5,116 bases of DNA from Alphaproteobacteria bacterium (lineage in GTDB: Bacteria > Pseudomonadota > Alphaproteobacteria > ATCC43930 > CGMCC-115725): the NCBI GenBank assembly GCA_019237175.1, contig JAFAHP010000063.1, forward strand, positions 1-5,116. The letters run 5' to 3'. The position numbers were made by a program, and so were the translations under genes. Each line of letters starts with the position of its first letter. Within the stretch, counting starts at the first letter, position 1. The notes below the pieces were generated by a model. The model was not told where the DNA came from, made no database searches, and saw nothing but the letters and a program-made list of their open reading frames with translations. Positions 1-4,839 of the stretch are shown here, piece by piece.

Positions 1-495
1 CCGATGGCGCGCGACCTGCGCGAGATCGTGGCCGCGATCAAAATTGCCAGCGATCTCGAACGGATCTGCGATTACGCCGCAAATGTCGCCAAGCGCTCGA
101 TCGTGCTCAACCAAGCTCCCGCTGCGAGGCCGGTTTATGCTTTGCCGCGCATGGCGCGACTGGCGCAGCTGTTGGTCAAGGATGTGATCGACGCCTATGT
201 CGAACGCGACGCGGACAAGGCCTATGCGGTGTGGATGCGCGACGAAGAGCTCGACGAAATGTATGCCAGCCTGTTCCGCGTGCTGTTGACCTACATGATG
301 GAAGACCCGCGCAATATCAGCCCGTCAACCCACCTGTTGTTCATGGCCAAGAATATCGAGCGGATCGGCGATCATGCCACCAATATCGCCGAGGATCTTT
401 ACTATCTCGTGCACGGCACACCGCTGACGCAAAAACGCCCGAAAGGCGACAATTCGAGCCTCGAGAGCGTCCAGCCCGGGCAGGCGCAAGCATGA
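1..495 (+). CDS. phoU: PhoU, phosphate signalling regulator (5'-truncated by window edge)
   Basis: PhoU is a cytoplasmic helical-bundle protein that links the PstSCAB phosphate transporter to the PhoR-type kinase and keeps the Pho response off when phosphate is plentiful. The visible 164 codons begin inside the gene: the first codon (CCG) is in frame, and the ATG at 4 is an internal methionine, since complete PhoU proteins are about 230-240 aa and roughly 70 residues are missing. Two copies of the PhoU helix signature are visible: SDLERICDYAANVAKRS (nt about 49-99) and NIERIGDHATNIAED (nt 352-396). The E/D-x-x-x-D pattern of these helices forms the metal-binding face in known PhoU structures. 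The first copy carries Cys (codon 67-69) where the family normally has Gly. The C-terminal tail after YYLVHG is short and polar. The stop codon overlaps the start of phoB by 4 bases, indicating co-transcription and probable translational coupling. Identification is near certain. Confidence 0.96.
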   Translation, partial: PMARDLREIVAAIKIASDLERICDYAANVAKRSIVLNQAPAARPVYALPRMARLAQLLVKDVIDAYVERDADKAYAVWMRDEELDEMYASLFRVLLTYMMEDPRNISPSTHLLFMAKNIERIGDHATNIAEDLYYLVHGTPLTQKRPKGDNSSLESVQPGQAQA

Positions 496-1187
496 TGAAG
501 CCACGCGTGTTGATCATTGAGGACGAGGCGCCACTCGTCACCCTATTGCGCTACAATCTCGAAAAAGAAGGTTTTGAAGTCAGCGAGGCGGCCGACGGCG
601 AAGAGGCTCTGGTGCGGATCGCCGAACATAAGCCTGATATTGTGCTGCTCGATTGGATGCTGCCGCTGGTTTCCGGCATCGAGGTCTGCCGGCAGCTTCG
701 CCGGATGCCGCAAACCCGGGCACTGCCGGTTGTCATGCTGACCGCCCGCGGTGAAGAAGCAGACCGGGTGCGCGGGCTCGACAGCGGCGCCGACGACTAC
801 ATCGCCAAGCCCTTCAGCCTGCGCGAACTGGCGGCTCGTCTGCGCGCCGTGATGCGTCGTGCCCAGCCCTCCTCTTCCGAGGAGACCTTGCAGTTTGACG
901 AAGTGACGATGGATCTCGCCGCCCACCGGGTGTCGCGCTCGGACAAGCCGATCCATCTTGGGCCGACCGAGTTCCGGCTGCTGCGCCATCTGATGCAGCA
1001 TCCTGGACGGGTATTTTCGCGCGAGCAGTTGTTGGATGCGGTGTGGGGCCACGACGTCTATGTCGAGGCGCGCACCGTCGATGTGCATATCCGCCGCCTG
1101 CGCAAGGCGCTCAACGCCGATGGCGGCCCGGATCTGGTGCGCACCGTCCGTTCCGCCGGCTACGCTCTCGACCACGAAGCGCGCTAA
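492..1187 (+). CDS. phoB: PhoB, OmpR-type phosphate response regulator
   Basis: This 231-aa two-domain response regulator is phosphorylated by the PhoR-type kinase under phosphate limitation and binds pho boxes. The receiver domain (about 1-120) shows the acidic pair E10-D11, phosphoacceptor D54 in LLDWMLP, T84 in MLTARGEE and K106 in IAKPF. The C-terminal winged helix (about 130-228) has the GPTEF segment and the recognition helix ARTVDVHIRRLRKAL (from about residue 193), nearly identical to E. coli PhoB. Two consecutive ATGs (492 and 495) are possible starts. The first overlaps the phoU stop as ATGA. The second would give exactly E. coli numbering (D10, D53, T83, K105). Only a weak GGGCAGG Shine-Dalgarno lies upstream, which fits coupling to phoU. 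No pho box is seen in the window because the operon promoter lies upstream. Whether transcription ends after this gene is unclear, since no convincing terminator follows. Confidence 0.97.
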   Translation: MMKPRVLIIEDEAPLVTLLRYNLEKEGFEVSEAADGEEALVRIAEHKPDIVLLDWMLPLVSGIEVCRQLRRMPQTRALPVVMLTARGEEADRVRGLDSGADDYIAKPFSLRELAARLRAVMRRAQPSSSEETLQFDEVTMDLAAHRVSRSDKPIHLGPTEFRLLRHLMQHPGRVFSREQLLDAVWGHDVYVEARTVDVHIRRLRKALNADGGPDLVRTVRSAGYALDHEAR

Positions 1188-1216
1188 TGGGACGGTGCTC
1201 CGGGCGATTTGCTGTT

Positions 1217-1387
1217 TCACCGCGCCGCCGTGACGCGGGGCGTAAAGCGGTCGAGAAACAGATCGTAGGCAATCGCCGCCGGCAGGCTCCGGTGACCCCG
1301 CAGGAATTTGTCTACCCGCGTCCAAACAAGGGGCGCTGACGCCGAGCCCAGGGTCTCGCATGGTTGGCGCGGCGATATTGATCTGGA
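1217..1387 (-). pseudogene. Probable gene remnant: 56-codon open stretch, no start codon
   Basis: Reading the minus strand, tandem TAA stops (complement of 1388-1393) are followed by 56 open codons ending in TGA (complement of 1217-1219). The C-terminal half reads like a real protein, for example RVDKFLRGHRSLPAAIAYD followed by LFLDRFTPRVTAAR, with strongly G/C-biased third positions and a balanced mix of hydrophobic, aromatic and charged residues, unlike the Arg/Pro-rich shadow frames nearby. No ATG, GTG or TTG occurs in the stretch, so it cannot be a normally initiated gene. It is best read as the 3' end of a gene whose 5' part was lost or frameshifted. I do not recognise the family. Chance coding-like sequence in GC-rich DNA is the alternative. 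Confidence 0.35.
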
Positions 1388-1394
1388 TTATTAG
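1364..1394 (+). promoter_or_regulatory. Weak sigma-70-like promoter candidate for the transporter unit
   Basis: TTGGCG (1364-1369) followed 17-19 bases later by the AT-rich ATTATT/TATTAG (1387-1394) resembles a -35/-10 pair in the most AT-rich patch of this gap. The match is poor. It is offered only because the transporter unit needs a promoter here unless it is read through from phoB. If real, the transcript would have a leader of about 150 bases carrying the palindrome and hairpin described separately. Confidence 0.2.
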
Positions 1395-1403
1395 TCTGCA
1401 GCA

Positions 1404-1413
1404 ACGACGTCGT
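1404..1413. promoter_or_regulatory. Perfect 10-bp palindrome, possible operator
   Basis: ACGACGTCGT is a perfect palindrome just downstream of the promoter-like pair. Its position suits binding of a dimeric regulator. Ten-base palindromes also occur by chance in GC-rich DNA, and no second copy was found near the other genes. Confidence 0.2.
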
Positions 1414-1444
1414 CCGTGGCGGCGGGTAGCTGGTACTCGGTAAA

Positions 1445-1461
1445 GGTCCGACCCACGGACC
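1445..1461 (+). repeat. Compact hairpin GGTCCG-ACCCA-CGGACC
   Basis: Six perfectly complementary bases flank a 5-nt loop. There is no following T-tract, so it is not a standard intrinsic terminator. Its 3' arm overlaps the GACCC arm (1458-1462) of the larger inverted repeat, so the two folds are mutually exclusive. Confidence 0.4.
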
Positions 1462-1541
1462 CTCGGCGTCGGGCAAGCGGATGGCCCGCGCAATGTACAG
1501 GGCGGCCTGACTTGACGGCTGGCTGTTCGGCTCGACCGGCC

Positions 1542-1549
1542 GGAGGGAG
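1542..1549 (+). promoter_or_regulatory. Shine-Dalgarno GGAGGGAG of the first transporter
   Basis: A strong purine-rich GGAGGGAG ends 8 bases before the ATG at 1558 and fixes that start. The same octamer is reused before the second transporter (3299-3306). Confidence 0.75.
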
Positions 1550-1557
1550 TACGTGCC

Positions 1558-2970
1558 ATGACGGCAATTCCCACCATTGGTGTGTCGTCGTCTGCCCCTG
1601 CCAGTCATGTCCTCGGACGCAAGCTCGATAACATCCCGTTCAGCGCCTATCACCTCGCAATTATAGCGGTGCTGGGATTCATCGGTTTTGTCGAAGGCTA
1701 CGATCTGTCGGTCACCGGCTCGCTGCTCGTGTTGGCAAAACATCCACTTCATTTGACCGAAACAGACATCCGTTTTGTCGCCGTAGCCTCGACCCTGATG
1801 GCCTGCGTCGGCGGTTTCATCGCCTCCGCGATGTCGGACCATTGGAGCCGCAAGCTGGTCATGCAAATCGGCGTGATCGCGACGACATTCTTCACGTTGT
1901 TGATCCCGCTGGTACAAAGCGCCGAACAGCTGATTATCGTGCGCCTGATGACCGGGCTCGGCGGCGGGTTCGCCGTTTCGGCGGCGTTTCCGATCGCCGC
2001 CGAGCTGATGCCGGCACGGCACCGGCGCACTTACGGTGCCTTTTATGAGATGTCGCTCGCGGCCTCCTTTACGCTGGTGCTGTTTGTCAGCTTTGTACTC
2101 GCCGGCAATCCGAACGCTTTCCGGCTGATGGCGTTGCCGGGCGGGCTGGCCATTTTTATTGCGCCTGCGCTGATTCATCTCATCATTCCCGAGAGCCCGC
2201 GCTGGCATCTGCGCCGAGGCCGGGTCGAGGCTGCGGTCGATGCGGTCAATCTGATCATCGCGCGATCTGGCAGTCGCACGCAGCCGTTGTTGGTCGAGGC
2301 GCTGGGGAGCCGGATCGAGACCGCCCGACACGAGCTTCCGCGCTATTGGGCCCTGTTCAGCCGGGGCCAACTGCGCTGGACCGTGGTCGGCATCCTCAGC
2401 GGCCTTTGCGCCGCCATTGCCGCTTTTCTGATCCACGTGCTGTTGCCGAAAGCGCTCGTCGATCAGGGTGCCGCCGTGTCGCTGAGCTTCGGGCTCGCCA
2501 CGATCGTGTACGCAGCGAGCATTCCCGGCAAGGCGTTCACCGGGTTCCTGATGGAGATCATCGGGCGGCGCTGGACAATCTTCTACGCGCTAGCGGGATC
2601 CTTGCCGGGCCTCGTTCTGATGCTGATGGCGCATCGGGCCGGGGCCCACGCGGCGATCGTGATGATGGCGGGGGGGTTGATCACCGGCTTCACCGTGCTC
2701 TCCGCCTTTACCGCCACCCGCGTCTATCTGTCCGAGCAGTTTCCGACGGCGCTGCGCGGTCGCGGGCATATTTTTGGAGAATCGACCGGACGGCTATTCG
2801 CCGGGGTGCTGGCGCCGTTTTTGATGGCGCCGCACACGGGCTCGCCCACCATCTTCTTCGGCACGATTTTGGTGGTGGTGTCGATCGGCGCTTTTATTCC
2901 GCTGCTTTTTGGCCGTGAGACTGTCGGCCAGTTGGAAGCGTTCACCGAGGCGGTTCCGGAGCCGGCCTAG
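1558..2970 (+). CDS. MFS transporter, sugar/metabolite:H+ symporter-like (first of a tandem pair)
   Basis: This 470-aa polytopic inner-membrane protein has the expected 12-segment MFS layout. A hydrophilic N-terminus of about 30 residues precedes TM1. Six segments run to about residue 210, followed by a cytoplasmic central loop (about 217-270) and six more to about 455. TM1 carries VEGYD with E46 and D49, the acidic position used for proton coupling in aromatic-acid/sialate-type symporters. Motif B is intact (R129, G133, G135, G137). PESPRW (211-216) follows TM6, as in the Sugar_tr family. The loop between TM8 and TM9 has GFLMEIIGRRW (329-339). The motif A loop between TM2 and TM3 is degenerate: SDHWSRK (93-99), lacking the usual GR. 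The start is set by a strong Shine-Dalgarno. The stop is 33 bases from the next gene on the same strand, indicating an operon. The substrate cannot be inferred. It is diverged from the second transporter and is not a recent duplicate. Confidence 0.93.
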   Translation: MTAIPTIGVSSSAPASHVLGRKLDNIPFSAYHLAIIAVLGFIGFVEGYDLSVTGSLLVLAKHPLHLTETDIRFVAVASTLMACVGGFIASAMSDHWSRKLVMQIGVIATTFFTLLIPLVQSAEQLIIVRLMTGLGGGFAVSAAFPIAAELMPARHRRTYGAFYEMSLAASFTLVLFVSFVLAGNPNAFRLMALPGGLAIFIAPALIHLIIPESPRWHLRRGRVEAAVDAVNLIIARSGSRTQPLLVEALGSRIETARHELPRYWALFSRGQLRWTVVGILSGLCAAIAAFLIHVLLPKALVDQGAAVSLSFGLATIVYAASIPGKAFTGFLMEIIGRRWTIFYALAGSLPGLVLMLMAHRAGAHAAIVMMAGGLITGFTVLSAFTATRVYLSEQFPTALRGRGHIFGESTGRLFAGVLAPFLMAPHTGSPTIFFGTILVVVSIGAFIPLLFGRETVGQLEAFTEAVPEPA

Positions 2971-3003
2971 GAGAAGGCGCCTGGACGGCGAGGACGGACC
3001 GAA

Positions 3004-3237
3004 ATGGCCATACAGCCGATCTCCCCACGAGATCATCGTTGGCCAAAGGACTGGATGCGTCGGCTCGACCGCGCGGCTGGCCAACTCAATCCGTTTCTGC
3101 TCGCGGTCGCGATCGGCTTGGTTGTCGTCTACGCCACCAGCCTCGTCGGGCTGATACTCCAGTTGCCGGTCACTCATCTCGACGTCTGCGTTCAAACTGC
3201 GCCGCCGGCGACCACGCACGAAATGCAGGTGAAGTAG
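3004..3237 (+). CDS. Small single-span membrane protein of unknown function
   Basis: This 77-aa protein starts at an ATG preceded by GAGGA (2990-2994) at 9-base spacing, 33 bases after the first transporter. A basic segment (RRLDR, 19-23) precedes one strong membrane helix at about residues 31-54 (PFLLAVAIGLVVVYATSLVG and onward). By the positive-inside rule this puts the N-terminus in the cytoplasm. A short periplasmic tail with one cysteine (C62) and TAPPATT follows. A second ATG at 3055 (M18, with AAAGGA upstream) would give a 60-aa protein lacking the hydrophilic N-terminus and may be the true start. No family or enzymatic motif is recognised. Its position between two MFS genes suggests an accessory or stabilising subunit of one of them, as is known for other small membrane proteins that partner transporters. 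That role is inference. Coding status is supported by the helix, the Shine-Dalgarno and the tight spacing. Confidence 0.72.
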   Translation: MAIQPISPRDHRWPKDWMRRLDRAAGQLNPFLLAVAIGLVVVYATSLVGLILQLPVTHLDVCVQTAPPATTHEMQVK

Positions 3238-3241
3238 AAAA

Positions 3242-3298
3242 CGCTGCGTGCAACGTGCAGCGGCCGGGAAACCCGCCGACGTTGACGCGCTGCGTGTC
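3242..3298 (+). promoter_or_regulatory. Leader with alternative hairpins before the second transporter
   Basis: CGCTGC (3242-3247) is complementary to GCAGCG (3257-3262) across a 9-nt loop, extendable by one G-U pair. A second copy of the first arm, within the 9-bp direct repeat CGCTGCGTG (3242-3250 and 3288-3296), can pair with the same GCAGCG instead. The second copy also takes part in a local hairpin GACGCG-CTG-CGTGTC (3284-3298), and CCGAC (3276-3280) can pair with GTCGG (3296-3300), which covers the first two bases of the Shine-Dalgarno. The first hairpin starts 4 bases after the stop codon of the small gene, so a terminating ribosome would occlude it. The layout resembles a translation-coupled switch. 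No T-tract is present, so it is not an intrinsic terminator. Confidence 0.35.
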
Positions 3299-3306
3299 GG
3301 AGGGAG
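3299..3306 (+). promoter_or_regulatory. Shine-Dalgarno GGAGGGAG fixing the second transporter's start
   Basis: GGAGGGAG lies 4 bases before the ATG at 3311, with the GGAGG core 7 bases away. An earlier in-frame ATG at 3248 sits inside the hairpin loop with no Shine-Dalgarno. It would add 21 non-hydrophobic residues that do not look like a transporter N-terminus. The 3311 start is therefore preferred. Confidence 0.8.
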
Positions 3307-3310
3307 CCCG

Positions 3311-4711
3311 ATGCTGCAAGAACTGGAACAACAAACGAAACTGACCAGGAACCAATGGCTGATCGCCGGTGCCGTGACGATAGGCGATATGCTGGATTTT
3401 TTCGACTTTGGACTGATCGCCTTTGTCTTGGCGTTCATCGTCAAAGACTGGCATCTGACCTTCGGCGAATCAGGATTGATCCTCCTGGCATCGGGGATCA
3501 GCGCGCCATTCGGCTCGCTGCTGTGGGGCTGGGCGGCCGACAAAATCGGCCGGCGCAAGGCAATGATCGGCACGGTGCTGAACACTTCGTTCGCGACCGG
3601 GGCGATGGCGCTGACCCCGGAGCACGCCTGGATCTACTTGGTGATCTGCCGGCTTTTTGTCGGCTTTGGGGTGACCGGCATGTACTCGGTCGACATTACG
3701 GTGATCCAGGAATTCGTTCCCACCGCCAAGCGCGGCTGGCTGACCGGTTTGACGACAACGATGCTGCCCGCGGGTTTTCTGCTGGGCGCGTTGCTATCGG
3801 CCTTTGCCACACCCTATATCGGCTGGCGCGGCTTGTTTGCCGTCGGCCTGCTGCCGGCATTTCTGACTTTGTATATTCGCGCCTGGGTCCCTGAATCGCC
3901 ATACTGGCTGATGCGCATGGGGCGGTCCGAGGAGGCACGCCGGTCGCTCGCCTGGGCATTGGAGATCGATCCCACAGACGTCGCCTTGCCGGCAGTGGCG
4001 CCCGCGGTCGAGCACACCCGCTGGATCGAGTTGTTCAGATATCCGCGCAGCATCTTCGCCGGGGCGCTGACCGGTCTCAGCCAGACCGGCGGGGTCGGGC
4101 TGGCGCTGTGGCAGGTGACCTTGCTGGTCATGGTGCTGAAGATCACCCCGCCTGAGGCATCGAAACTGGGTATATGGATCGCCGTGGCGGCGATCGCGGG
4201 GCGGTTCTTATGCTCCTGGATCTCGGATGCCTGGGGGCGGCGCCCGGCGGGCGTGTTTAGCTGCGTGACCGCGGCGGTATGCATGTCGCTTGCCGGCTAC
4301 TTGCACAGCGCTTTCATCGGCGCCGTGTCGGTATTTTACGTCATGCTTTTGCTGCAGAGCTTTTTTGGCAGCGACAATTACTCGATCGTCGGACCCTATA
4401 TGGGCGAGTTGTGGCCGGCGCGGTTGCGCGGGAGCGGCATGGGCTTTGTTTACGGCATCGGCAATCTCGGCAAGTTTATCGGCCCGGCCGGGCTGGCGTT
4501 GATCGCCGGCTCGTCCAATTATGTCAAGCCGGAGGCGACGCTGGGTGCGCTGATCCCAGGCTTCAACTACTTCGCTTTTTGGTATGTGCTCGGCGCGTTC
4601 GCCTTTTGGTTCATCGGCTTTGAAACTAGCCGCCGCTCGATCGAGGAGATCGACCGCGCGCTGACAGCCCCCCAGTCCTCGCCACAGAAAATTCCGGCTG
4701 TCCAAATCTAA
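3311..4711 (+). CDS. MFS transporter, sugar/aromatic-acid:H+ symporter-like (second of the pair)
   Basis: This 466-aa inner-membrane protein is a canonical 12-segment MFS member. TM1 contains GDMLDFFDF with three acidic residues at a regular spacing (D26, D29, D32). The last two align with E46/D49 of the first transporter and match the D-x-x-D site important in aromatic-acid:H+ symporters. Motif A is intact in the TM2-TM3 loop (G73, D77, G80, R81, R82, K83). Motif B is R114, G118, G120, G123. PESPYW (194-199) follows TM6, and the second-half copy of motif A is ISDAWGRR (304-311). The GELWPARLRGSG segment before TM11 is typical of the Sugar_tr family. The cytoplasmic tail RRSIEEIDRAL is polar. 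It follows the small membrane-protein gene by 73 bases on the same strand, probably in one transcript. The substrate is unknown. Proximity to phoB gives no proof that it moves a phosphorylated compound. Confidence 0.93.
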   Translation: MLQELEQQTKLTRNQWLIAGAVTIGDMLDFFDFGLIAFVLAFIVKDWHLTFGESGLILLASGISAPFGSLLWGWAADKIGRRKAMIGTVLNTSFATGAMALTPEHAWIYLVICRLFVGFGVTGMYSVDITVIQEFVPTAKRGWLTGLTTTMLPAGFLLGALLSAFATPYIGWRGLFAVGLLPAFLTLYIRAWVPESPYWLMRMGRSEEARRSLAWALEIDPTDVALPAVAPAVEHTRWIELFRYPRSIFAGALTGLSQTGGVGLALWQVTLLVMVLKITPPEASKLGIWIAVAAIAGRFLCSWISDAWGRRPAGVFSCVTAAVCMSLAGYLHSAFIGAVSVFYVMLLLQSFFGSDNYSIVGPYMGELWPARLRGSGMGFVYGIGNLGKFIGPAGLALIAGSSNYVKPEATLGALIPGFNYFAFWYVLGAFAFWFIGFETSRRSIEEIDRALTAPQSSPQKIPAVQI

Positions 4712-4747
4712 AAACTCGCTCAGCCCTCGTCGCCCAAAGAGTAACAA

Positions 4748-4783
4748 TCGCGGAAAACTCGTGTCCGGCGGTTTCCTTCGCGA
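4748..4783. terminator. Candidate hairpin between convergent genes
   Basis: TCGCGGAAA (4748-4756) pairs with TTTCCTTCGCGA (4772-4783) with a small bulge around a 15-nt loop. It lies 36 bases after the second transporter's stop, in the 128-base gap between convergent genes, where a terminator is expected. No T-run follows on either strand, so it is a weak intrinsic terminator at best. Confidence 0.25.
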
Positions 4784-4811
4784 TCGGGTCCTCGATTGGG
4801 CGGGCCGAAAG

Positions 4812-4829
4812 GCTTCAGAGGCAGGAAGC
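4812..4829. terminator. Short hairpin just downstream of the Rrf2-family gene
   Basis: GCTTC (4812-4816) and GAAGC (4825-4829) form a 5-bp stem with an 8-nt loop, 11 bases after the minus-strand gene's stop. Read on the minus strand it is followed by CTTTCGG, a poor T-tract. It could help end that transcript. Confidence 0.2.
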
Positions 4830-4839
4830 GGTCCGACGA

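Larger units (their letters stand above)
1338..1470. repeat. Bulged inverted repeat bracketing about 100 bases
   Basis: GACGCCGA (1338-1345) is the reverse complement of TCGGCGTC (1463-1470), and the adjacent GGGTC (1351-1355) is the reverse complement of GACCC (1458-1462). Together they give 13 paired bases interrupted by a 5-nt bulge (1346-1350) on one side. The enclosed 102 bases include a 10-bp palindrome and most of a compact hairpin that would compete with the GACCC arm. It could be a structured RNA leader of the downstream transporter gene, a small RNA, or a decayed mobile fragment. No target-site duplication was found to support the last. Confidence 0.35.
1188..1557. other. 370-base intergenic region between phoB and the transporter unit
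   Basis: No intact gene with a start codon and ribosome binding site is supported on either strand. It contains a coding-like minus-strand remnant (1217-1387), a 7-bp inverted repeat CTGTTTC/GAAACAG (1212-1218 and 1255-1261) without a T-tract, a long bulged inverted repeat (1338-1355 with 1458-1470), a 10-bp palindrome (1404-1413), a 6-bp hairpin (1445-1461), and the Shine-Dalgarno of the next gene (1542-1549). Any promoter for the transporter unit should lie here, because this is the only long gap upstream of it. Confidence 0.7.

Noticed and set aside
231..494. Extending phoB upstream to the ATG at 231
   Set aside because: The added residues are the out-of-frame shadow of phoU; the receiver domain begins normally right after 492.
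1212..1261. CTGTTTC/GAAACAG inverted repeat as a phoB terminator
   Set aside because: The arms are 36 bases apart and there is no T-tract; at most an incidental repeat.
543..1577. 344-codon open frame on the minus strand, antisense to phoB
   Set aside because: Composition rich in Arg, Pro, Gly and His, no recognisable domain, and it covers the perfectly conserved phoB reading frame. It is a GC-rich shadow frame.
1312..2436. 374-codon minus-strand open frame opposite the first transporter
   Set aside because: Charged, low-complexity translation (many R, Q, D, H) with no membrane or enzyme motif, opposite a clear MFS gene.
3248..3310. Upstream ATG at 3248 as start of the second transporter
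   Set aside because: No Shine-Dalgarno before it, it lies in a hairpin loop, and the strong GGAGGGAG at 3299 points to 3311.
2794..3585. 263-codon minus-strand frame spanning the small membrane-protein gene
   Set aside because: Overlaps three well supported plus-strand genes, no ribosome binding site or recognisable motif.
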